64,000 nt of DNA, taken from positions 51,948 through 115,947 of the forward strand of contig NZ_JAQMUB010000093.1 in assembly GCF_028330965.1 (NCBI RefSeq). The letters are read 5' to 3'. This document shows, in pieces, positions 16,582 to 25,758 of the stretch. Origin of the DNA: Oscillatoria sp. CS-180. GTDB lineage: Bacteria > Cyanobacteriota > Cyanobacteriia > Phormidesmidales > Phormidesmidaceae. The position numbers and the translations under genes are program-made. Below the pieces are notes generated by a model. The model ran no database searches. It was given only the letters and a program-made list of their open reading frames with translations, and was not told the origin of the DNA. Position 1 is the stretch's first letter, and every line of letters begins with the position of its first letter.

Positions 16582-19500
16582 ATGCGATCCTCCAGACAGC
16601 TTTGTATCAACCTATTAGGCCATTTTCAGTTAATTTTTGAAGAACAATCTGTCGCAGGGTTGCAAACAGAGCGCTATCAGTCGATGGTGGCCTACCTGAT
16701 CCTCAATGCTCAAACGCCCCAGCCTCGCTCTCGTATGGCAACCGTGTTTTGGCCCAATGTTTCAGAGGCTCAGGCCAAGGCCAGTCTGAGACGAGAGTTG
16801 TTTCGATTACGACAAGTCTTACCTGAAGCCGATCGCATCCTACAGATCACCTCAACAACGCTCCAGTGGCAGCCGCAACTAACGGTTTGGTTGGACGTGG
16901 CTGAATTTGAAAGCACCCTCCAAGCCGCGCAGCAAACCGAGAATCCTCAAACCCAAGTCGTTACGTTGAAGCAGGCGATCGCGCTCTATCAAGGAGATTT
17001 GCTCCCGACCTGTTATGGCGATTGGATTCTCCCCGAAAGGGAACGGCTGTTTCAGCTTTTCATTCAGGCGCTCAGCGATCTGTGCCACCTAGCCGTTTAT
17101 CTAAGTGACGTGCACAGTGGTATGGATTATGGTCAACAGCTGATTCAGCACGAGCCGTTAAGTGAAGTCGGCTATTTAACGTTGATGAAGGTCTACGCTC
17201 TACAGGGCGATCGCCCCGCTGCTTTACAGGTTTATCACCAGTGTATGACCCTACTGCGGGAGGAACTGGGTATTGACCCCAGCGCTGAAACCCGTCAGTT
17301 TTATGAGCATCTGCTGGCCGACGAGATCACCGTCTCGCCGCCAGCACCTAACAGACCAGAGCCTCCAGAATCTACAGCCGCTCCTGATTCAGTTGAACCG
17401 AAAGCAACTCCGTCGAGCACGAACCAAATTGACTGGGGCGGAGCACCCGATATTCAGTTTTTCTATGGTCGCTTGGAGGAAGCAACACAGTTACAGCGTT
17501 GGATTCAGCAAGACCACTGTCGTTTGGTAGCCATACTGGGTATTGGAGGCATTGGCAAAACCTTTCTAGCAGCAAAGGTTACCTATGACCTACAAACAGA
17601 CTTTAACTTCATCGTTTGGCGATCGCTGCGAAATGCACCCCCATTAGACGACCTGCTGGAAGATTTGATCCCCTTCATATCCAGCCAGGAAGAGATGAGT
17701 TACTCCATAACTCGCCTGATTCATTGGCTACGTCAGTCGCGATGCTTGATCATCTTGGACAATGTAGAGACCCTCTTCAAAGGCGGCGAGAAAGCAGGCC
17801 AATACCGTGACGGTTATGAGAATTACGGTGAATTATTTTCAGTGACAGGACAGGCCAATCATTCAAGCTGTTTGATACTCACCAGTCGCGAAAAACCTCC
17901 TGAAGTGGCTACCTTTGTCGATACCAATCCCGCTGTCCGGTCGCTACAACTCGACGGTTCGCCAGAAGTGGCCTTAGCCCTAGTCGACAGCAAGCAATTA
18001 GTGGGCACTCAAGCGGAGAAAGAACAACTCTGTGAACGGTGTGACCATAGCCCCCTCTCTTTGCAAATTGTGAGCAGTTCCATTCAGGATATTTTTGCCG
18101 GAGATATTGCGCTTTTTTTAGAAGAAGACGTCGTCCTGTTTAACGAGGCAAAGCGCCTGTTGGAGCTGCAATTCAAACGCCTCAGTGCCCTTGAAAAAAC
18201 AGTCATGACTTGGCTAGCAATCAATCGCGACTGGACGAGTCTAGCGGAACTTAAGACTGATATTTATCCTGTTTGTGCTACAGCGCGTCTGCTGGAAGCT
18301 CTGGAGTCATTATGTTGGCGATCGCTCATCCAGCGTCGGGGAAATACCTATACCCAACAATCGGTCATCATGGAATATGTGATCGAGAGTCTGATTGACC
18401 AAGTTAGTAACGAGCTATCTAATTCTGCCTGTTTTGCAGCTCAACCTAACAGCGCTCTGGCAGTCGTAGCCTTTCCTTTGCTCAAAACAACCGTCAAAGA
18501 CTTTATTCGCGAAGGCCAAGAAAGGCTGATTTTAGCACCCATAGCCGAGCAGCTAAAACAGTCGCTTGTAGCTCCGGAGACCGCAATTCATCATCATCTT
18601 AAAACGCTTCAATCCAATCAGGATACATTCACAGGCTATAGTGCTGGCAACCTCATTAACCTCATCTGGGCACTCAATATCAACTTCACAGGGTTGGATC
18701 TATCTGGACTGACCATCTATCAAGCTTATCTACAACATGTCAGTCTGCATCAGGTGAACTTCAATCGTGCAACCTTTAGAGACGTCGTCTTCAATCAGCC
18801 CTTTGATCCAGTCTGTAGTATGGCTTTCAGCCGAGATGGCTCGCTTTTAGCCACAGGCGATGGCGGGGGACGCATTGTCATCTGGCGAATAACTGACCAA
18901 AAACCAATTCTGACATTCAAAGGATCAACCAGTTGGGTTGTAGACCTGGATTTTAGTTATGACGGTCGGCAATTGGTGAGTGAAGGAAGCAATGTCCTCA
19001 ATGTTTGGGACGTTACTTCAGGTCAGCTGCTCAAAACGCTGGAAGGTCACACCAGTCTTGTGTGGACAGTGGCTGCAAGCCCTACAGAAAATGTGGTGGT
19101 AAGTGGCAGCGTTGATACCCATCTCATCCTCTGGGATTTAGATACAGGTGAACCCATACATCGATTAGTCGGCCACACTCAACAAATCAATGCAGCAGTC
19201 TTCAACCCCGACGGGACACAGATTGTGAGTGCCAGCGTGGATAAAACCCTGCGGTTTTGGAATGTCCGAACCGGGGAAACGGTCAAAAATTGGCCCTGTG
19301 ACGCTGAGCCGCAATGCATCAGTTTTAGTCCCGATGGATACCATCTGGCCGTTGGTCAGTATGATGGCACGATGAGTCTTTGGAATCTCCAAACTGAGCA
19401 AATAGAATGGACGCTACCAGCTCATCAATCTCAGATTTCATCACTTGCATTTAGCCCCTGTGGGAATTATCTTGCCAGCGGCGGTGTTGATGCCGTCACG

Positions 19501-20652
19501 AAACTCTGGAATCCTAAAACGGGTCAACTCCTGCGCGTCACTACGGTCTATATCAATTCGATTTGGCGTCTTGCGTTCAGCCCCAATGGTCAATATCTCG
19601 TCGTCAGCAGCAATGACCCCACTATTCGATTGTGGGAAATGCCCAAAAAGCGACTCTATAAAACCTTACAAGGGTGTTCTAGCTGGGTCACTGCAATCCG
19701 GTTTCATCCCGATGAGCCGGTCTTATTAAGTGGGAGTGGGGACTGCAAAGTTCGGCTTTGGAACGCTGCAACTGGTGAGCTGATCGAAACATTAGCCGGA
19801 CAACGCGACTGGATTTTGAATGTGGCTGTTAGCCCCTGCGGACAAACCATCGCAAGTGGCAGCAACGATGGCACGATTTATGTTTGGGACATGTCAACAG
19901 GACAACTTTGCCATAAGCTGCTTGGACATGATGCCCCCGTCTGGTCAGTGGAATTTAGCCCAGAGGGCCAGCAATTGGTCAGTAGCAGCTTCGATCAAAC
20001 CATTCGACTCTGGGATGTAACCACTGGACAAGCCAAAAAAGTAATTCAAGCCCACAAGGGTTGGGTTTTCGACACTCAATTTAGTCCTGATGGAAAACAG
20101 TTTGCCAGCACGGGAATGGATGGTCTTATCAAACTATGGAATGCGGAAACGGCTGCGTTAATTCGCGCTTGGCAAAGCCAGCAAAGCTCAACTTGGGGAC
20201 TCACGTTTAGTGCCGATAGTCGTTGCCTCGCTACGGGTGGAGAGGATAAAGCCGTCAAGCTGTGGAGTGCCGAAACCAGTGAGCTTTTACGGACCTTCGA
20301 GGGACATACTGCTGGTGTTTGGGTAATCGAATCAAGTCCTAACGGATCCCTGTTAGCCAGTGGCAGTGACGACCAAACGATCAAGCTTTGGGACATTAAC
20401 ACGGGTCAGCTGTTACAAACGTTTGACTTGCATCAAGGTCGGATTAACGCTTTGGCATTTACGCCTGATAGTCAAACACTAGCGAGCGGCAGCAGTGACG
20501 AAACTATTCGACTTTGGAATGTGTCTTCGGGTGACTGCCTTATGACATTGAGAGCGCCAAGACCTTATGAAGCCATGACTATTACTGATGTTCAGGGGTT
20601 GACTGAGGCTCAAATAGAATCGCTGAAAGCTTTAGGGGCGATCGCAGATTAA
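16582..20652 (+). CDS. Giant STAND regulator: SARP/BTAD, NB-ARC and 14 WD40 repeats
   Basis: About 1356 residues. Residues 1-250 form a SARP-like region: a winged-helix start (CINLLGHFQLIFEEQ) and a BTAD helical domain ending LREELGIDPSAETRQFYEHL. After a Pro-rich linker, the NB-ARC ATPase has its P-loop GIGGIGKT near residue 325, Walker B LIILDN and sensor LTSRE. A short segment with LDLSGLTIYQAYLQ leads to 14 WD40 repeats (about 18805-20540), enough for two seven-bladed propellers, and a C-terminal RPYEAMTITDVQGLTEAQ tail common to cyanobacterial relatives. It should be an ATP-switched signalling protein. ATG 16582 is preferred to TTG 16552; neither has a strong ribosome binding site. Confidence 0.85.
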   Translation: MRSSRQLCINLLGHFQLIFEEQSVAGLQTERYQSMVAYLILNAQTPQPRSRMATVFWPNVSEAQAKASLRRELFRLRQVLPEADRILQITSTTLQWQPQLTVWLDVAEFESTLQAAQQTENPQTQVVTLKQAIALYQGDLLPTCYGDWILPERERLFQLFIQALSDLCHLAVYLSDVHSGMDYGQQLIQHEPLSEVGYLTLMKVYALQGDRPAALQVYHQCMTLLREELGIDPSAETRQFYEHLLADEITVSPPAPNRPEPPESTAAPDSVEPKATPSSTNQIDWGGAPDIQFFYGRLEEATQLQRWIQQDHCRLVAILGIGGIGKTFLAAKVTYDLQTDFNFIVWRSLRNAPPLDDLLEDLIPFISSQEEMSYSITRLIHWLRQSRCLIILDNVETLFKGGEKAGQYRDGYENYGELFSVTGQANHSSCLILTSREKPPEVATFVDTNPAVRSLQLDGSPEVALALVDSKQLVGTQAEKEQLCERCDHSPLSLQIVSSSIQDIFAGDIALFLEEDVVLFNEAKRLLELQFKRLSALEKTVMTWLAINRDWTSLAELKTDIYPVCATARLLEALESLCWRSLIQRRGNTYTQQSVIMEYVIESLIDQVSNELSNSACFAAQPNSALAVVAFPLLKTTVKDFIREGQERLILAPIAEQLKQSLVAPETAIHHHLKTLQSNQDTFTGYSAGNLINLIWALNINFTGLDLSGLTIYQAYLQHVSLHQVNFNRATFRDVVFNQPFDPVCSMAFSRDGSLLATGDGGGRIVIWRITDQKPILTFKGSTSWVVDLDFSYDGRQLVSEGSNVLNVWDVTSGQLLKTLEGHTSLVWTVAASPTENVVVSGSVDTHLILWDLDTGEPIHRLVGHTQQINAAVFNPDGTQIVSASVDKTLRFWNVRTGETVKNWPCDAEPQCISFSPDGYHLAVGQYDGTMSLWNLQTEQIEWTLPAHQSQISSLAFSPCGNYLASGGVDAVTKLWNPKTGQLLRVTTVYINSIWRLAFSPNGQYLVVSSNDPTIRLWEMPKKRLYKTLQGCSSWVTAIRFHPDEPVLLSGSGDCKVRLWNAATGELIETLAGQRDWILNVAVSPCGQTIASGSNDGTIYVWDMSTGQLCHKLLGHDAPVWSVEFSPEGQQLVSSSFDQTIRLWDVTTGQAKKVIQAHKGWVFDTQFSPDGKQFASTGMDGLIKLWNAETAALIRAWQSQQSSTWGLTFSADSRCLATGGEDKAVKLWSAETSELLRTFEGHTAGVWVIESSPNGSLLASGSDDQTIKLWDINTGQLLQTFDLHQGRINALAFTPDSQTLASGSSDETIRLWNVSSGDCLMTLRAPRPYEAMTITDVQGLTEAQIESLKALGAIAD

Positions 20653-20710
20653 CAGCCCTGTCAGGCAATAGAGAAAAATCCAGAGAGATGGCTGGATAGG
20701 CAATGTTTGG

Positions 20711-20726
20711 CTAGCGCGATCGCTAG
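20711..20726. other. Small inverted repeat after the STAND gene
   Basis: CTAGCG and CGCTAG flank CGAT, giving a 6-bp stem with a tetraloop, 58 bp past the stop. It contains a HIP1 core, so it may be chance. There is no T-tract. Confidence 0.25.
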
Positions 20727-20903
20727 GGATACATTCAGCGGTCATCAGCGAAGCGTCTGATTACAATCTCCCTTCGCAAGGATCTTTCCATAGAGGTCAT
20801 TTTGCCAAATTAGAATCGCGACTGGGCTGAAACGGCGAGCAAATAACCTGTATATTATGAGACTGATTCCTATTTAGGAAGTCCTGTTTCAGGAACTTAC
20901 GGA

Positions 20904-22604
20904 ATGACTCGATCGCCTGGTGCCCTGCCGCCGAATTTTTGGACTCAGCTGCATACGCTCTGGCAAATATCCAGCCCCATGTTGCGAACTCGGCGGATTG
21001 CTGGACTGCTGGGATTGATGGTATTGCTGGCGATCGCTAGCGGTGGCTTCCTGGTTTGGGAAAGCATTCAGCGGGGCGAATTCATCTCAGCGTTGGCAGC
21101 CCGAGACGCAGAGCGCTTTCAGCGATCGCTGATTACCTTTATCGGCATCCTCATCGGCAGTGCTCTCCTGCTTTCTCTGTCAGCCTTTGTTCGAGATACC
21201 GCTGGATTGCGTTGGCGACAGGGGCTGAACCGCCAATTCTTAGAAACCTATTTAGCCGATAGACACTACTATCGGCTCACTTTGCCCTCGGCAGGTGCCG
21301 ACATTGATAACCCCGATCAGCGACTGTCCGAAGATATCCGGCTAGTGACTCAAACGACATTAATTGTCATCGTAATTGCCCTAGAATCAGGCGTGCAGCT
21401 GATCGGTTTTTTAGGCGTCTTATGGGCGCTTTCTACCGTGCTGACAGGAGTGTTGATGGTTTATGCCGGGCTGGGGACTGCGATCGCCCTCCTCTTTTTT
21501 GGCAAACGTCTGACCCGCATCAATGCTGAACAGCTGAAGCGTGAAGCAACCTTTCGCTTTGGCCTAATTAATGTGCGCGAGAATGCCGAATCGATTGCAT
21601 TCTATCAGGGACAGCAGGCTGAAGGCACCCTGCTCAATCGGTCTTTTACAGCCGTCGTTGCGAACTTCAATCGGCTGATTCGCTGGCAGCTAGGACTCGA
21701 TTTCTTTCAAAACAGCTATCAGTATTTGACCTTCATTTTGCCCAGCGTGATTTTAGCACCGAGTATTCTCGCCGGTCAGCTGGAAGTGGGTGCGATCGTT
21801 CAGTCTCAAGCGGCCTTCGATCGCATCTGGCTGTCGCTGAGTCTCATCGTCGTGCAGTTCGAACTACTCACCACACTAGCGGCTAGTATCGGACGACTCA
21901 GCACCCTTGCCGAGTCCTTGCAAGCGCTTCAGCAAGCGGAACCGACCTCAATTCAACAGTCAGTTGGTCCAACGCTGTCTGTGCAGGACTTGACGGTTCT
22001 AACGCCGAATGGCCAACGCTGCCTGTGCGAGGAGCTATCACTTGAAGTTCCCCCAGAGAGCAACTTGCTCGTTGTCGGTCCCAGTGGAGTGGGCAAAAGT
22101 GCTTTGATGAAAACGCTGTCAGGCATCTGGACAGCTGGAGAGGGAATCCTCAAACTGCCTGCCGACAGTTTATTTTTGCCGCAGCAGCCCTATCTCACCT
22201 TGGGATCCCTGCGTCAGCAGTTGCTCTATCCCCACGGCAACGATACGGCAACACCAGAATCACTGGTCCGCGCTCTAACTCAGGTAGAGCTGCTTCACCT
22301 CGCCCAACTCCCACTCGATACGGTAGACGATTGGTCCCAACGTCTTTCTTTAGGAGAACAGCAGCGGCTGAGCTTTGCTCGTCTTTTACTCCAGCGTCCG
22401 GCCTACGCCATTTTGGATGAGGCCACGAGCGCGGTCAGTATGGAGCAAGAACAGGCGTTGTACCAACAGCTCGTGGCAGCCGGAATCACCGCCATAAGCG
22501 TGGGCCACCGTCCTAGCTTGCTGACCTATCACACTCAAGTTTTGACGTTATCTCCCGATCGCAGCTGGTCTCTTCACCCTACTCAGGAAGCTCCCCTTGC
22601 TTGA
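20904..22604 (+). CDS. ABC half-transporter, SbmA/BacA-YddA (ABCD) type, first of a pair
   Basis: 566 residues: an N-terminal membrane domain of six helices and a C-terminal ATPase. The membrane part has the ABC_membrane_2 signature WRQGLNRQFLETYLADRHYY and NPDQRLSEDIR, followed by EATFRFGLINVRENAESIAFY, the EAA-like loop of this subfamily. The ATPase has Walker A GPSGVGKS, signature LSLGEQQR, Walker B AILDEATSA and the H-loop GHR. Related proteins move peptides, cobalamin or fatty acyl groups; the substrate here is unknown. It overlaps the second half-transporter by 8 bp and the two are similar along their length, so a heterodimer is likely. Confidence 0.85.
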   Translation: MTRSPGALPPNFWTQLHTLWQISSPMLRTRRIAGLLGLMVLLAIASGGFLVWESIQRGEFISALAARDAERFQRSLITFIGILIGSALLLSLSAFVRDTAGLRWRQGLNRQFLETYLADRHYYRLTLPSAGADIDNPDQRLSEDIRLVTQTTLIVIVIALESGVQLIGFLGVLWALSTVLTGVLMVYAGLGTAIALLFFGKRLTRINAEQLKREATFRFGLINVRENAESIAFYQGQQAEGTLLNRSFTAVVANFNRLIRWQLGLDFFQNSYQYLTFILPSVILAPSILAGQLEVGAIVQSQAAFDRIWLSLSLIVVQFELLTTLAASIGRLSTLAESLQALQQAEPTSIQQSVGPTLSVQDLTVLTPNGQRCLCEELSLEVPPESNLLVVGPSGVGKSALMKTLSGIWTAGEGILKLPADSLFLPQQPYLTLGSLRQQLLYPHGNDTATPESLVRALTQVELLHLAQLPLDTVDDWSQRLSLGEQQRLSFARLLLQRPAYAILDEATSAVSMEQEQALYQQLVAAGITAISVGHRPSLLTYHTQVLTLSPDRSWSLHPTQEAPLA

Positions 22605-24399
22605 TCCTCAGCCTCTTTCCTATCGCCAGCGATGGCAACACATTTGGCCCGTGCTCAGGGCCTACTGGGTTTCTCGTGAAAAATGGGGGGCGTGGGGACT
22701 GTTGCTGCTGCTAGTGGTTATATTGCTGATCCGAACAGGGCTACAGGTTCTTTTCCTCATTTTTGGCGGCGAGTTGACTTCGGCCCTAGCCGCACAGGAT
22801 CGCGATCGCTTCGTGCAGGCCCTTTTCATCTTTCTAGGGGTCCTGGCCGTAGGAGTCCCCTTTGCATCTTTAAGCGGGTATCTCGGTGCCGAGCTGGGAT
22901 TGTACTGGCGGGAATGGTTGACTCGGCGCTATCTGCACCGCTACCTAGACGATGCCCAATTTTATCAGCTTCGCCTTCAGGGGCGGGTGGATAATCCCGA
23001 TCAGCGCCTCGAAGCCGACATCCGCACCCTGACGCAAGAATCCCTCAGATTTTTAATGATTGGTCTGGAATCTGTTTTTCAGCTTATTGGGATTGCCGGA
23101 GTGTTGTGGGCCATCTCTCAGCCGCTAACGGTATTTTTGGTGGTGTATTCCGTGGTGGGTACCGCGATCGCCACCTTCTTTTTTGGTCGCATGTTGGTCG
23201 GCATCAACTATGAGCAATTGCGGCGAGAGGCCGATTTTCGCTTTGGATTAGCCCGTATTCGCGAGAATGCTGAAGCGATCGCCCTTTATCGCGGCGAAAC
23301 CCCCGAATTACGTCAGAGCTGGCAGCAATTTCTATCCGCCTTTTACAACTTTAAACGCTTGATCCGCTGGCAGTTGGGTCTCAACTTATTCCAAAATCAC
23401 TACCGCTATGCCACCTTCGTCATTCCAGGACTGATTCTGGCACCGCGTCTGTTTGCCGGAGAACTTGAAATTGGTAACGTTACTCAAGCCGGAGCCGCCT
23501 TTAGCCTCATGTTGGGAGCACTGGCGCTGATTGTGCTGCAAATGCAACAGCTCACCAATCTTGCCGCAGCGGCCCAGCGACTCGGTCAGCTGGATTACGC
23601 TCTCAAGCAGGCCCACCCTAGCAGCCCCAGTGGCAGTCTCACTTATATCCAGCGACAACCCGGTGACGCGATCGCCTTACACCATCTCACCATCCAAACC
23701 CCCGATGGTCAAACCACCTTAGTGCGCGACCTGTCTGTGTCAGTTCCCAACCAGCAGCATCTGCTGATTGTGGGGCCGAGTGGAGTCGGGAAAAGTAGCC
23801 TGCTGAGGGCGATCGCAGGACTCTGGCAAATTGGCTCCGGCACCATCACGGCCCCCACTCCCAGTGACATGATGTTTCTCCCCCAGCGTCCTTACCTCAT
23901 CCAGGGGTCGCTACGCCAGCAGCTTCTCTATCCAGCAGGAGCGGTAAGCCCAAGTCAGGTCGTCTCGAAGGACCCATTGAGCAATCGGAATTCAGGAGAC
24001 CGCGCTCAGGAATCAGCTCGGAATGTCTCCCAAATCTCGGACGACGTCATGATTGCCGTCCTCAAGCAAGTCAACTTGACCGAGCTGCTAGAGCGCTGGG
24101 GTGGCCTAGATGGCGGAATTGAAGAGATCCAAACCCTCTCTGGCGGAGAACAGCAGCGCCTTGCATTCGCGCGACTCTTACTGAAGTCTCCCCACTATGC
24201 CCTATTGGATGAGGCTACCAGCGCCCTAGATTTGTCCAACGAAGCACAGCTATATGAAGCCTTGCAGTCAACGAAGACCACTTTCATCAGTGTCGGCCAT
24301 CGCTCTTCTCTGAGGCCATATCATCAGCACGTGCTAGAAATGTTCGCTGAACCAGGTTGGACGATAGAGGCGATCGCAGGTCAAAAGCCCAACGCCTAG
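22597..24399 (+). CDS. ABC half-transporter, SbmA/BacA-YddA (ABCD) type, second of a pair
   Basis: 600 residues, paralogue of the preceding gene. The same landmarks occur: WREWLTRRYLHRYLDDAQFY, NPDQRLEADIR, EADFRFGLARIRENAEAIALY, Walker A GPSGVGKSS, signature LSGGEQQR, Walker B ALLDEATSALD and GHR. It starts with TTG inside the end of the first gene, with AGGAAG about 6 bp upstream, so translation is coupled. The ATPase domain carries an extra Ser/Asn-rich stretch of about 35 residues (from AVSPSQVVSKDP to VSQISDDV) between the Q-loop and the signature, which the partner lacks. Probable heterodimer in the plasma membrane. Confidence 0.85.
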   Translation: MLDPQPLSYRQRWQHIWPVLRAYWVSREKWGAWGLLLLLVVILLIRTGLQVLFLIFGGELTSALAAQDRDRFVQALFIFLGVLAVGVPFASLSGYLGAELGLYWREWLTRRYLHRYLDDAQFYQLRLQGRVDNPDQRLEADIRTLTQESLRFLMIGLESVFQLIGIAGVLWAISQPLTVFLVVYSVVGTAIATFFFGRMLVGINYEQLRREADFRFGLARIRENAEAIALYRGETPELRQSWQQFLSAFYNFKRLIRWQLGLNLFQNHYRYATFVIPGLILAPRLFAGELEIGNVTQAGAAFSLMLGALALIVLQMQQLTNLAAAAQRLGQLDYALKQAHPSSPSGSLTYIQRQPGDAIALHHLTIQTPDGQTTLVRDLSVSVPNQQHLLIVGPSGVGKSSLLRAIAGLWQIGSGTITAPTPSDMMFLPQRPYLIQGSLRQQLLYPAGAVSPSQVVSKDPLSNRNSGDRAQESARNVSQISDDVMIAVLKQVNLTELLERWGGLDGGIEEIQTLSGGEQQRLAFARLLLKSPHYALLDEATSALDLSNEAQLYEALQSTKTTFISVGHRSSLRPYHQHVLEMFAEPGWTIEAIAGQKPNA

Positions 24400-24483
24400 T
24401 GCGCAACGACGTCCAGCAGCTTGAATGACGGCATCTGCTGCATACGGTTGCTCTAAAGGATCAAATGAATTATTATCACCAAC

Positions 24484-24568
24484 CATAGCTGCATCCGTGC
24501 AGCTTGCTTCCCCGAAAATTTGGTCGGCGGCACTGGTAAGTGGTCACAACACAAACCAGCGCCTAACC
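24484..24568 (+). ncRNA. Candidate structured RNA element, copy 1
   Basis: About 85 nt matching a second copy at 63904-63991. Predicted stems are GGC/GCC (24528-24530 with 24560-24562), CTGG/CCAG (24532-24535 with 24555-24558) and GTG/CAC (24539-24541 with 24549-24551), with a shared A-C mismatch. The 5' part CGTGCAGCTTG plus TTTGGTC is nearly unchanged between copies. It lies 126 bp upstream of a small gene and could be its leader. I recognise no known riboswitch class. Confidence 0.45.
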
Positions 24569-24611
24569 CATAGACAGAACAGACCTGTCGTACGGGCTTT
24601 GCCTATTTTAG

Positions 24612-24645
24612 GTCGCCCCACCGAAGCGCTTCGTCTAAGGGCGAC
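24612..24645 (+). promoter_or_regulatory. Leader hairpin before the 94-aa gene
   Basis: GTCGCCC (24612-24618) pairs perfectly with GGGCGAC (24639-24645), enclosing the palindrome GAAGCGCTTC (24623-24632). It sits between the structured element and the ribosome binding site of the next gene, where a regulatory hairpin would be expected. Confidence 0.4.
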
Positions 24646-24693
24646 TGAATCTTCGGGGATTCCCACCCAATCCAATTCTTTGGAGGAATCCTC

Positions 24694-24978
24694 GTGATTA
24701 CCATTCAATACTTTCTGCCGTCTCACCACGCTGAGGCGGCACCGCCGTCGTTGCCGAGTAACCGTGCTCATCCCCAGCGACGACACAAACGCCTGCGCCT
24801 GTATCTCGTCGGCACCGAAGCAGACACCCAAAGCGCGATCGACCTGTTCCACCTACGAAACTGCATCGAGCGCATCGAGTGGAGTCCCAAGATCGATGTC
24901 CCCGAAAACGGCGTGCTGATTCGCCAAGACCCCGGTGACGTGTTGCGATATTTGCAGCGCGACAGATTGTTTGAGTAG
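24694..24978 (+). CDS. Conserved hypothetical small cyanobacterial protein (94 aa)
   Basis: GTG start with GGAGGA 6 bp upstream. The first about 30 residues are His/Pro-rich and probably disordered; the rest (RLRLYLVGTEADTQSAIDLF, IEWSPKIDVPENGVLIRQD, PGDVLRYLQRD) reads as a small alpha/beta domain. The pattern of Leu-Tyr-Leu-x-Gly, Ile-Glu-Trp and Asp-Pro-Gly-Asp-Val is, as I recall, shared by small hypothetical cyanobacterial proteins, with no function known to me. It is preceded by a long leader with a candidate structured RNA, so it may be regulated after transcription starts. Confidence 0.55.
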   Translation: MITIQYFLPSHHAEAAPPSLPSNRAHPQRRHKRLRLYLVGTEADTQSAIDLFHLRNCIERIEWSPKIDVPENGVLIRQDPGDVLRYLQRDRLFE

Positions 24979-25007
24979 CAACTAATTGACGGGTACGGAG
25001 GAGTCTA

Positions 25008-25045
25008 GGGGCGATCGCGGCTCTGTTTGGAGAAGGCGATCGCTC
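25008..25045 (+). terminator. HIP1-pair hairpin after the 94-aa gene
   Basis: GGGGCGATCGC (25008-25018) can pair with GCGATCGCTCC (25035-25045) with a single G-T wobble, giving an 11-bp stem and 16-nt loop 29 bp past the stop. Two HIP1 octamers form the arms. No T-tract follows, so the terminator call is tentative. Confidence 0.4.
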
Positions 25046-25419
25046 CAGCCCATCAAGATCTTTCACTGTCCCTCACTTGGCAAAGATATAGCGGCATGTC
25101 TTTGAGTCAAACACACCCCGTTCCGGCTCAGTTTTAACAGCGGAAAAATTTTGGTCGTTAAGGCTCAAAAATAGCCTGCGAACTACTTCTGGACTAAATC
25201 GCTTCCAAGTTATGGTTTGAACCGCTTGATCTGTCGTTCACCCGATTTGGATGAATCCTGGCTGTGCCTGGAGACCAGTTGCCGCGTCTCGGGCAACTAT
25301 TCGGTTAGTTTTAGCGGTGCCCATAACCCGCTGCCGGCAACCCCACATTCCAAGCGGCAGTCTCTTGGCGGTCAGCGTGCATTAGGATTGTTATGTTGCG
25401 TTGCCATGCTTCTTGCTAA
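25046..25419. other. Intergenic stretch with a degenerate attC-like end
   Basis: No gene is seen. The right end, 25370-25395 (CGGTCAGCG, GCATTAGGATTGTTATG), has the same layout as the right half of the attC-like site at 27505-27527. A possible left partner, CATAACCCGCTGCCGG at 25322-25337, pairs only in its inner part. A GTTGCC/GGCAAC hairpin lies at about 25279-25298. This may be a decayed cassette boundary. Confidence 0.35.
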
Positions 25420-25758
25420 CTAAGCTACTGCAAAACCCGTATGTTGCCGTATTTTAGGATGGCGAAAACCCAGCACAATGTCTTCTTTGGAAATACCTGC
25501 TGCCATCAAGTCAGTCGCGACCCCTTCCTCAGTGTCATCGTATTGAATCCAAATCTTATCGCCAATCAAGCTGATGTGGATTGGGGTTGAATGAAGGTAT
25601 TTGTCACCAGACCAGCCCATATCTAGAATTAAATACTGCCCTCGTTCATCATCAAAAATGAGCTGAGAAGTATAGCCATCGGGCAGAGTTGCACGATAAT
25701 CAACATGATTTTGAAGAATGTTCTTGATGATGCTTTGATATTCTAATCGGGTATCCAT
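25420..25758 (-). CDS. xisI: XisI-family protein (fdxN element excision controlling factor)
   Basis: 112 residues matching XisI: YQSIIKNILQNHVDYRATLP, LIFDDERGQYLILDMGWSGD, IHISLIGDKIWIQYDDTEEG and IVLGFRHPKIRQHTGF. In Anabaena XisH and XisI are needed for excision of the fdxN element, but most cyanobacteria carry many xisHI pairs far from any such element, so the general role is unknown. The gene follows xisH on the same strand; with the xisH frameshift undone, the two would overlap by about 16 bp. The gene itself looks intact. Confidence 0.85.
   Translation of the reverse strand: MDTRLEYQSIIKNILQNHVDYRATLPDGYTSQLIFDDERGQYLILDMGWSGDKYLHSTPIHISLIGDKIWIQYDDTEEGVATDLMAAGISKEDIVLGFRHPKIRQHTGFAVA

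Noticed and set aside
18805..20540. Periodic repeats that at first look like a tandem DNA or CRISPR array
   Set aside because: The period is about 120-126 bp and reflects WD40 protein repeats; the DNA copies are too diverged for an array.
24425..24697. 90-codon plus-strand ORF before the 94-aa gene
   Set aside because: It runs through the candidate structured RNA and both hairpins, has no ribosome binding site and a composition unlike real proteins here.
24694..24978. KaiB-like small protein
   Set aside because: The thioredoxin-like KaiB pattern is not there; only the opening strand looks similar.
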